Source of the DNA: an uncultured Collinsella sp.
Lineage (GTDB): Bacteria; Actinomycetota; Coriobacteriia; Coriobacteriales; Coriobacteriaceae
DNA length: 43,984 nt
Reading direction: 5' to 3'
NCBI GenBank assembly: GCA_902489775.1
Contig: CABUBH010000015.1
Span: 1 to 43,984, forward strand
The notes beneath the pieces are model-generated. The model saw nothing but the letters and a program-made list of their open reading frames with translations, was not told where the DNA came from and ran no database searches. Position numbers and translations under genes: made by a program. Below, in pieces: positions 33,541 to 39,249 of this stretch; positions within the stretch are counted from its first letter, which is position 1; every line of letters starts with the position of its first letter.

Positions 33541-33679
33541 CGTCTCGATCTGTAACATCTAGACCCGCTTTTGATGTCTAGATGTTACAGATCGAGATCA
33601 TTCCGAGGGACAGCTCCGTTTGTCTCAATCTGTAACAAGTGGACCCAATTTCCACCGTTAGACGTTACAGATTAAGACA
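33541..33679. repeat. array A6: two family-1 dyad units, 80-bp period
   Basis: Units start at 33541 and 33621. The first has perfectly complementary arms (GTCTCGATCTGTAACATCTAGA in two pieces, the outer 16 bases exact). It begins 26 bases after the NRAMP stop and is the rightmost array in the window. Confidence 0.93.
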
Positions 33680-33750
33680 AAAGGTCGGCCGGACTCACAA
33701 CAGACAGGATCGGCCAACAGCAACCGTGATCCCTTGGGGACGGAGGAAAA

Positions 33751-33781
33751 GGGTCCCGGCCGGGATATCCGACCGGGACCC
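33751..33781 (-). terminator. terminator of the rubredoxin gene
   Basis: GGGTCCCGG pairs with CCGGGACCC around a 13-base loop that can pair further. On the minus strand TTTTCC follows. It lies 43 bases beyond the rubredoxin stop. The 24 bases to its left (33727-33750) recur at 675-698. Confidence 0.85.
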
Positions 33782-33823
33782 TTGGACAGAGCTATGTGTT
33801 GCCGTGAGCCGCGTGCCGACGAG

Positions 33824-33967
33824 CTACTCCTCGACGAGCTCAAACTGATCGGGACCGACGCCGCACACCGGGCACACGTAATCCTCGGGCAGCTCGGGCG
33901 TGTCGACCTCAACCTCGTAACCACAAACGATGCACACGAACTTATACGTCTTCTTCTCCTCAGTCAT
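33824..33967 (-). CDS. rubredoxin, short form
   Basis: A 47-residue iron protein. Four cysteines (12, 15, 32, 35) in CIVCGYEV and CPVCGVGPDQFEL bind one iron. It is shorter than usual: the loop between the two pairs lacks the DPxxGxxxPGTxFxxLP segment, as in the rubredoxin domain of rubrerythrin. It passes single electrons in the cytoplasm, usually to oxygen- or peroxide-reducing enzymes. The ATG at 33967 has AGGAGAAC upstream. It lies downstream of a flavin reductase gene on the same strand but has its own promoter. Confidence 0.93.
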   Translation of the reverse strand: MTEEKKTYKFVCIVCGYEVEVDTPELPEDYVCPVCGVGPDQFELVEE

Positions 33968-34011
33968 GATGTTCTCCTCTCGAACGCGACTGGTGATGTA
34001 CTTCATCTATT

Positions 34012-34039
34012 AGTATAGATTCTCAATAATATAATGCAA
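34012..34039 (-). promoter_or_regulatory. promoter of the rubredoxin gene
   Basis: TTGCAT (34039-34034) and TATACT (34017-34012) are 16 bases apart on the minus strand, inside the most AT-rich stretch of the window. The start codon is 45 bases downstream of the -10. Confidence 0.6.
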
Positions 34040-34056
34040 GTTTTTTTAAAACATTT

Positions 34057-34560
34057 CTAGCCTTGATACGAGGACGCCTTCGGAGGCGTCTTGCCCTTCA
34101 GGACCTTATGGTAGTAATCGTAGGTGAGCGGCGTCTCGTCGCTCAGGCGCTCGGCATCCTCGACCTCGCCGATAAACAGTAGATGCGTGCCCACATCCAC
34201 AGTGTCGATCAAACGGCAGCTAAACAGGGCCGCCGCGTGCTCGGGCACATAGGGCATGCCCAGAGCCGTCTCGCGGGTCTCGTATTTGGCAAACTTGTCA
34301 TAATCGCTGCTGGTGCGGAACCCAAAGTTACCGATGTAGAGCATGTCGGCGGTCTGATCGATCACGGTCAGCGCGAACGCTTTGGCCGAAGCGATGACGC
34401 CCGAGGTGACGTTGTTCTTGTTCACGGCAATCGAGATGCGCGGCGGGGCGGATGTCACCTGCACCGCCGTGTTGATGACGCAGCCGGCGCGCAGCCCGTC
34501 TGCCGCAGCGCTCACCACGTACAGACCGCTCGGCATGGTAAAGAACGCAGTTTTGTCCAT
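34057..34560 (-). CDS. flavin reductase-like FMN-binding protein
   Basis: A 167-residue split-barrel flavoprotein. PSGLYVVSAAADGLRAGCVINT and APPRISIAVNKNN, read in pieces, are the FMN-binding start of the flavin reductase family; the C-terminal GTHLLFIGEVEDAERL and LTYDYYHKVLKG are also typical. It would use NAD(P)H to reduce flavin or a partner protein. The ATG at 34560 has GGGGAG nine bases upstream; a frame extending to 34752 crosses a terminator and is not used. The rubredoxin gene follows by 90 bases. A flavin reductase domain fused to rubredoxin is known as high-molecular-weight rubredoxin in Moorella, so the pair probably works together. Confidence 0.88.
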   Translation of the reverse strand: MDKTAFFTMPSGLYVVSAAADGLRAGCVINTAVQVTSAPPRISIAVNKNNVTSGVIASAKAFALTVIDQTADMLYIGNFGFRTSSDYDKFAKYETRETALGMPYVPEHAAALFSCRLIDTVDVGTHLLFIGEVEDAERLSDETPLTYDYYHKVLKGKTPPKASSYQG

Positions 34561-34615
34561 AACGATCACTCCCCTAGCTCGGGTTGGAACCTTATGAATG
34601 TATGTACCCACAAAA

Positions 34616-34644
34616 AAGGCGGCACCCATAACGGACGCCGCCTT
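34616..34644 (-). terminator. terminator of the smpB operon
   Basis: AAGGCGGC pairs exactly with GCCGCCTT, with TTTTTTGTGG following on the minus strand. It lies beyond the 34688-34754 dyad, 120 bases after smpB. Confidence 0.85.
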
Positions 34645-34687
34645 TGAGACATATGTGTCAGAACAGTAAGAAAGATGAGACGCCCGC

Positions 34688-34754
34688 AGTTGCGGTGAAA
34701 TAGGGGCTGAATAGCCCCTCAAACAGGCAAAACAGTCCTTATTCCACCGCAACT
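34688..34754. repeat. 67-bp dyad with nested hairpin after smpB
   Basis: The outer arms AGTTGCGGTG (34688-34697) and CACCGCAACT (34745-34754) are exact complements, and after one mismatch four more bases pair. Inside is a second stem, AGGGGCT-GAAT-AGCCCCT. The result is a compact two-stem structure between the smpB stop and its terminator. Confidence 0.75.
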
Positions 34755-34766
34755 TATACAGAGTGC

Positions 34767-35237
34767 CTAGCGGTTGCGTTCCTTAAGGGCGCGGTCGATC
34801 TCGCGTTGGACATCACGCTTGGCCATGTCCTCGCGCTTGTCGTAGAGCTTCTTGCCGCGACCCAGACCCAGCAGCAGCTTTACGCGGCCGTCGGTATTAA
34901 AGTAGAGCTCCAACGGAACCAGCGCATAACCACGGTTGCGAAGTTTGCCGTCAAGAAAGTCAATCTCCTTGCGGTGCAGCAGCAGACGACGCCGACGGTC
35001 GGGATCGCGATTCCACACGCCACCATGGCTATAAGGGTGGATATGCAGTCCGACGAGCCAGCACTCGCCGCCACGAATCAGCGCAAAAGTGTCAGTGATC
35101 TGACAGGCGCGCTCGCGAATCGACTTGACCTCGGTGCCGCTCAGCTCAATACCGCATTCAAACGTCTCATCGATAAAGTACTCGTGATGCGCCGAGCGAT
35201 TCTTAGAAATGAGCTTGCGTTCACGCTTACTGGGCAT
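34767..35237 (-). CDS. smpB: SsrA-binding protein SmpB
   Basis: A 156-residue RNA-binding protein that carries tmRNA to stalled ribosomes in trans-translation. The family's core is present: KNRSAHHEYFIDETFECGIELSG (in pieces), TEVKSIR, LHIHPYSHGG, and the basic C-terminal tail GKKLYDKREDMAKRD. The ATG at 35237 overlaps the last 11 bases of the TPR gene, so they are translated together. The tmRNA gene itself is not in the window. Confidence 0.95.
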   Translation of the reverse strand: MPSKRERKLISKNRSAHHEYFIDETFECGIELSGTEVKSIRERACQITDTFALIRGGECWLVGLHIHPYSHGGVWNRDPDRRRRLLLHRKEIDFLDGKLRNRGYALVPLELYFNTDGRVKLLLGLGRGKKLYDKREDMAKRDVQREIDRALKERNR

Positions 35238-36144
35238 CGCCGGCCTCCTTGGCTCCATCGGCGTTTGAGCCCGCAGTCTCGCGCTTTGCCTTGCGCTCGG
35301 CATTGAGCTCGGCGTCGCTCTCGCGCACCAGTTTGATAATCGCCGCGCAGGCTTCCTCGCCCACCAAGTCGCGAGCACGCACCGTCAGGCGCGTCGCCTC
35401 CTGCTTGTCGCCGTCGCTTGCAGCATCGGTCGCGCACATAATCAGGCAGATGGCAATCTCGGCCGAAGGTGAGGTCGGCACGCCCTGCAACGCCAGCTCG
35501 CCCATCACGTGCTCGTCGCTCTCCTCGGCGGCATCCGGATAGGTGGTATGGATCTTGTTGAGCAGGCGCGTCGTATGCGCATCGTTGGGCGCCAGGCGCA
35601 GCGCCAGACGCGCGCAGCCCACGGCAGCCGAAACGTTCTCGGTCTCGGGCTCCAAGAAGTACTGACCTAGATTGGCGTAAGCGCGGGCGGCGCACTTGCC
35701 ATCGCTTGCACGCTCCAGCACCGAGAACGAGAGCGATGCCCATTCCTGCTTGTCCTCGAGTGCGCGGAACAGCTCGGCCAAATCCAAGCGATAGTTGCAG
35801 TTCATGGGGTCCCAACGCACAGCCTGCATCAGGGCATTACGAGCGCTCACATAATCCTGCTGGCGAATGTAGGCAAACGCCATATCAGAGTACAGGCGGT
35901 CAAACGGCACCTCGACCTGCACGAGCTCGCGCGGATCCTTCTCCACGCGGCGATAGGCCAAGCGCTCAAACTTGCTATCGAAGCTAAAGTATTGGCGCTT
36001 CTCCTCCGTCTTGCACTCAGCGTCGATATACTCCTCGGCGAGCTCCACCAGACGCTCCAGCAGCGGCGTCGCCGTAGCCAGGTCGCCCTGCGCCAGATAG
36101 TTCTCGGCATACGTGATGTCTTGCAAGCTGATGGGCAGATCCAT
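35227..36144 (-). CDS. tetratricopeptide-repeat protein
   Basis: A 305-residue helical protein. TPR-like pairs are seen at about residues 80-125 (RLYSDMAFAYIRQQDYVSARNAL and onward) and 145-185 (ARAYANLGQYF...). The C-terminal 30 residues are charged and low in complexity. The role is unknown; TPR proteins act as scaffolds. The start ATG 36144 has GAGGAG. Its stop overlaps the smpB start, an arrangement that suggests co-expression rather than a shared function. Confidence 0.82.
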   Translation of the reverse strand: MDLPISLQDITYAENYLAQGDLATATPLLERLVELAEEYIDAECKTEEKRQYFSFDSKFERLAYRRVEKDPRELVQVEVPFDRLYSDMAFAYIRQQDYVSARNALMQAVRWDPMNCNYRLDLAELFRALEDKQEWASLSFSVLERASDGKCAARAYANLGQYFLEPETENVSAAVGCARLALRLAPNDAHTTRLLNKIHTTYPDAAEESDEHVMGELALQGVPTSPSAEIAICLIMCATDAASDGDKQEATRLTVRARDLVGEEACAAIIKLVRESDAELNAERKAKRETAGSNADGAKEAGDAQ

Positions 36145-36200
36145 GGCTACTCCTCGATCTGAGCGAAACACGGCAGGCGCCGTATATACGGTCAATACAC

Positions 36201-36228
36201 AAAACCCGGGTCTCTTACGAGGCCCGGG
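36201..36228 (-). terminator. terminator of the tRNA-Gln/tRNA-Glu transcript
   Basis: A ten-base stem with one G/T pair (CCCGGGTCTC against GAGGCCCGGG) and a TTAC loop stands 10 bases after the tRNA-Glu CCA and is followed by TTTTG on the minus strand. Confidence 0.85.
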
Positions 36229-36238
36229 CGTTCAATTT

Positions 36239-36315
36239 TGGTAGCCCGTACCAGATTCGAACTGGTGATCTCCGCCTTGAGAGGGCGGCGTCCTAAACCG
36301 CTAGACGAACGGGCC
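36239..36315 (-). tRNA. tRNA-Glu (anticodon CTC)
   Basis: A 77-base cloverleaf including an encoded CCA. The acceptor stem GGCCCGT pairs with ACGGGCT (first pair G/U). The anticodon stem CCGCC/GGCGG holds the loop CTCTCAA, giving CTC. The T arm CCAGTTCGAATCTGG is standard. Confidence 0.95.
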
Positions 36316-36332
36316 ATATGTAGCAAATGCAA

Positions 36333-36406
36333 TGGCTGGGATGGAGGGAGTCGAACCCCCATTGACGGAACCAGAATCCGCTGTCCTGCCATTAGACGAC
36401 ATCCCA
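36333..36406 (-). tRNA. tRNA-Gln (anticodon CTG)
   Basis: A 74-base cloverleaf including an encoded CCA. The acceptor stem TGGGATG pairs with CATCCCA and the discriminator is G. The anticodon loop TTCTGGT gives CTG. The T arm GGGGGTTCGACTCCC is standard. It lies 17 bases upstream of tRNA-Glu and is probably cotranscribed. Confidence 0.95.
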
Positions 36407-36671
36407 ATGACTGCATCGCTGCGCTCGGCTGTGCCTTTGCGCAAGAAAGAAATATACGGGAAGTCCCGCCGTGACGCAAGCCCTAATTTTGACTTTTTTG
36501 AAATTCAGTCAAATACGGCCAACACGTGAAGGACCTGTGAAGCACCAGCGACACGTACGGCGCCAAAGCCCGTAAAACATCCCACATCTACCGCTGGTAG
36601 ATTACAACAATGCAGCACTCACGGCTGATGGCACAATCGAACCGTCATCATTGCACGGATATCGAGGCACC

Positions 36672-37082
36672 ATGGACGAAGAGCTTGATTACCTATGGGA
36701 GACCCTGGGCCTCGAGATCACTGCTGACCTTTGGCCCGAACGGGACAAAATCCATCCCACACTGCGCCCCGCCATCACGGTGATGCAGGCAAAATACCGC
36801 CGTGCATCCTTTTTGATCATGCGGGTGTCATGGCACGCGGGACTCCCCGACCTTAAGCGAATCCAGGCAAGCCTCGTCGAGCTGTCCGGTATGCCGACCG
36901 TCATATCCGAGGCGCACCTGGAGCAGCGCCAGCGCGAGCGACTGCAACAGCAGCGGATTCCCTTTATCTGCCCCGGCGTTCAGGCATATCTGCCCTTTAT
37001 GGACGAGGAGTACTGGAGCGGCAAGCCCAACAAGCACGTAAAGGTCTACGATCCGCACGAATGGGCACAGCTTGAGGATTAG
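36672..37082 (+). CDS. small protein of unknown function, resembles the N-terminal part of a MarR-like family
   Basis: A 136-residue protein. The stretch IPFICPGVQAYLPFM, after a charged RQRERLQQQR helix, resembles a segment from larger proteins annotated as MarR-like winged-helix regulators, which go on for another 150 or so residues; here the frame ends with a normal stop and no such C-terminus follows. It may be a free-standing domain or a shortened gene. The ATG at 36672 has GAGG seven bases upstream; a TTG at 36651 is less likely. It is the only plus-strand gene between the NRAMP gene and the right edge of the window, and its 3' side runs into a tandem hairpin array. Confidence 0.65.
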   Translation: MDEELDYLWETLGLEITADLWPERDKIHPTLRPAITVMQAKYRRASFLIMRVSWHAGLPDLKRIQASLVELSGMPTVISEAHLEQRQRERLQQQRIPFICPGVQAYLPFMDEEYWSGKPNKHVKVYDPHEWAQLED

Positions 37083-37123
37083 CGCATATGCCCGCCAGCC
37101 GGGATAGTGCGCATGCCCGCCAA

Positions 37124-37297
37124 CCGGAAAGCTCATCCCGGAATTTACGTCCAGAACGGGACGCGCTTTCCCCTAGAGGCCCCAAACGGAAACCGTATCC
37201 CAGATTTCGCGCTCAAACTGGGATACGGTTTCCGCTAGCCCCTTCAACCGGAAACTGCGTCCCGGAATCCGAGCTCAAAACGGGTCGCACTTTCCGC
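37124..37297. repeat. family-2 array: three tandem hairpins with CGGAAA/TTTCCG ends
   Basis: Units at 37124-37172, 37187-37234 and 37248-37297, about 62 bp apart. Each has a left arm CGGAAA-n-GTATCCCG-like, a loop like GAATTTACGTCCAGAA or GATTTCGCGCTCAAA, and the complementary right arm ending TTTCCG. The middle unit is a perfect 17-bp stem. Just upstream, GCCCGCCAGCCGG and GCCCGCCAACCGG form a direct repeat at 37090-37127. It fills the gap between two converging genes. Confidence 0.85.
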
Positions 37298-37302
37298 AGC
37301 CG

Positions 37303-37662
37303 CTACAGCAACGCCTCGGCCCAAGCCGCTTCCCTAAAGCCAGGAATCGCAAAGTCGTCGCCCACCAGCAGCGGACACTTGACCAGCATGCCGTCGGTCG
37401 CCAGCAGCTCGTAGCACTCCCGATCCGTCATGCCCGCATCCAGACGCGCCTTCAGGCCCAGCTCTCGATATTTCATGCCCGACGAATTAAAGAAGCGCCG
37501 CGCCGGCAGCCCCGAACGAGCAATCCAGGTCGCAAGCTCATCAGCCGTGGGATTGTCCAAAACGATATCGCGGTCGATATACTCTACCCCATGTTCGTCC
37601 AGCCATGCCTTGGCCTTCTTACAGGTCGAGCACTTGGGATATTCAACAAACAATACCGCCAT
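37303..37662 (-). CDS. ArsC/Spx-family thioredoxin-fold protein
   Basis: A 119-residue protein with CSTCKKAKAWL (Cys11, Cys14) at the start of the thioredoxin-like fold, then DIVLDNPTADEL, FNSSGMKYRELGL and KCPLLVGDD, the arsenate reductase/YffB pattern. The CxxC motif and lack of ars neighbours make a YffB/Spx-like redox role at least as likely as arsenate reduction. The ATG 37662 has AAAGGA upstream. Confidence 0.85.
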   Translation of the reverse strand: MAVLFVEYPKCSTCKKAKAWLDEHGVEYIDRDIVLDNPTADELATWIARSGLPARRFFNSSGMKYRELGLKARLDAGMTDRECYELLATDGMLVKCPLLVGDDFAIPGFREAAWAEALL

Positions 37663-37784
37663 GGGATTTCCTTTCTTAGAGAAAACAGGTGTCTGGAAAA
37701 CTGCACATCGACGACCACTCGCGATTGCAGCCGTTATTGTAGTCAATGTCGAAGCATAGGCAGTCGCGATGTCTCGTCTTAAGG

Positions 37785-38366
37785 CTAGCGCCTCGCATGG
37801 GCGCCGATCGGCCGAGTCGCATGGCGCACCAACGCCGCCGTCAGCAATACCAACAGCATGGCGATGACATAGCCCGCAGCATCGAATCCTAAATCGATAA
37901 CGTCGAAATGCCTGCCGGGAACAAAGATCTTATGTACCTGATCGCCAACGGAGCAGGCGGCGCAAAAGAGCAATACGGGCACGCAACGGGAGCATACGCT
38001 CCACGGACGCCTGGAAAAGCAGACCACGACCACCGAGGCGAACAATCCGACGAAGAAAAACTCTACGGTATGGGCAACGCGACGGACGTTCGTGCCCACC
38101 CACATGCGAATGGAAGCAAGTCGGCCAGACCGGACATTCGAGGCAGCCGAATCGGTGCCCCCGGTCATTCCGTTCTCCGCCTGAGCTTCACCCGTGGCAT
38201 CGACAGCCTGAACGCCCGTAGCCTGACCCTCCACCACACGCGCGGTGGACTCGCTCAGCAACGACGTCTCCACCGCATTTTGCTCCGTCAGCACCCAGAT
38301 GCCCGCCAGCGTTACAGCGAACAGAACGATCGCGGTCCATCCGATTATTTGTTTTACGCGCGTCAA
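37785..38366 (-). CDS. VanZ-like membrane protein
   Basis: A 193-residue membrane protein. One N-terminal helix (residues about 7-27) is followed by a 60-residue external loop rich in Ser, Thr, Ala and Glu, then the VanZ core: RRVAHTVEFFFVGLF, SVGDQVHKIFVPGR and DVIDLGFDAAGYVIAMLL. VanZ proteins are linked to low-level teicoplanin resistance; most chromosomal members are uncharacterised. The start is a TTG with a strong AAGGAGG site seven bases upstream. The insertion of a long loop after the first helix is unusual. Confidence 0.8.
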   Translation of the reverse strand: MTRVKQIIGWTAIVLFAVTLAGIWVLTEQNAVETSLLSESTARVVEGQATGVQAVDATGEAQAENGMTGGTDSAASNVRSGRLASIRMWVGTNVRRVAHTVEFFFVGLFASVVVVCFSRRPWSVCSRCVPVLLFCAACSVGDQVHKIFVPGRHFDVIDLGFDAAGYVIAMLLVLLTAALVRHATRPIGAHARR

Positions 38367-38471
38367 GGGCCAACCTCCTTTTTTTGAATATCAGCGAGTG
38401 TAGCCCCAAATGGCATCGTCACCGTATCAAAATTTGAATCGCAACAGGAAGCGACAAAGCGACGCAAACCC

Positions 38472-39077
38472 CTACCCCGCCTCGCGCATCCAGCGATCGA
38501 ACGTCCCCACGCACACGCCCAGGCGCTTTGCTGCTTGGCTGCGGGTAATATCGCCTGCCTCATAGCTATCGCGCACCAGCTCAAACTGAGGAGGGCACGG
38601 CTTGCGAGGTCGACCGAAACGAACCCCTCGCGCCCGCGCCGCTGCAATTCCCTCCGCCTGGCGCCGATGGATATTCTCGCGCTCCACCTGCGCCACGTAG
38701 CTCAGCAGTTGCAGCACAATATCGGCAATCAGAGCGTTGGTCACATCCGGCGCGCCGCTGGCCCTAGCGCGCGTGTCAAGCAATGGCATGTCCAACACCA
38801 CAATGGCAACCCCGAGCTCCTTGGTAATGCGTCGCCATTCCTCAAGAATCTCGGAGTAATTACGACCAAGTCGGTCGATAGAAAGCACCACCAGCACGTC
38901 CCCGTCTCCCAGGACGTGCAGCAGCTCGCGATAATGCGGCCGATCGAAGTCCTTGCCGCTCGCATGGTCGGCATAAATATTCGCTGAGCCCACGCCATAG
39001 GCGCCCAGCGCATCCAGCTGCCGATTCAGGTTCTGATCACGCGAGCTCACGCGCGCATAGCCGTACACAGTCGCCAT
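38472..39077 (-). CDS. serine resolvase/invertase-type recombinase
   Basis: A 201-residue recombinase. The catalytic Ser11 is in YARVSSRDQN; other conserved parts are YADHASGKDFDRP, LSIDRLGRN and the long E helix. A C-terminal helix-turn-helix (ITRSQAAKRLGVCVGTFDRWM) binds DNA. It could resolve cointegrates or invert a segment. No transposon genes stand next to it and no obvious invertible repeats bound it. The ATG 39077 has GGGGATGAG upstream; the frame runs 10 codons further without a site. Confidence 0.9.
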   Translation of the reverse strand: MATVYGYARVSSRDQNLNRQLDALGAYGVGSANIYADHASGKDFDRPHYRELLHVLGDGDVLVVLSIDRLGRNYSEILEEWRRITKELGVAIVVLDMPLLDTRARASGAPDVTNALIADIVLQLLSYVAQVERENIHRRQAEGIAAARARGVRFGRPRKPCPPQFELVRDSYEAGDITRSQAAKRLGVCVGTFDRWMREAG

Positions 39078-39094
39078 CTCATCCCCGCTTTCTT

Positions 39095-39138
39095 GTAAAC
39101 CTGCCAAAAAGGGACAGGTTTATTTTGGTAGGTTTTAC
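39095..39138. repeat. imperfect dyad upstream of the resolvase gene
   Basis: GTAAACCTGCCAAAA (39095-39109) pairs with TTTTGGTAGGTTTTAC (39123-39138), one base bulged and one G/T. GGGACAGGTTT fills the loop. It starts 18 bases before the resolvase ATG, where a recombinase could bind and repress itself. It also fits the GGGACAGG family of the window. Confidence 0.6.
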
Positions 39139-39199
39139 CTCCCAAATAGCAGGTGGATAGGTGGCCAAGCAGGCTGCGACGCGGCCATCATTCAAATGC

Positions 39200-39224
39200 G
39201 AGGGCGGCCCCGAAAGACCGCCTC
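39200..39224 (-). terminator. weak stem-loop after RNase R
   Basis: GAGGGCGG (39200-39207) pairs with CCGCCTC (39218-39224) with one bulge, 26 bases past the rnr stop. The following minus-strand bases (CGCATTTG) lack a T tract, so this is a poor terminator. Confidence 0.3.
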
Positions 39225-39249
39225 CACTCCCCGCACGATCGGGATTCGG

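Noticed and set aside
12994..33679. Family-1 units as intrinsic terminators
   Set aside because: The stems are AT-mixed and have no T tract on either strand, and true terminators occur next to some of them (for example at 16852).
34570..34766. tmRNA (ssrA) gene next to smpB
   Set aside because: The dyad here lacks a tRNA-like end, a tag reading frame and the needed length.
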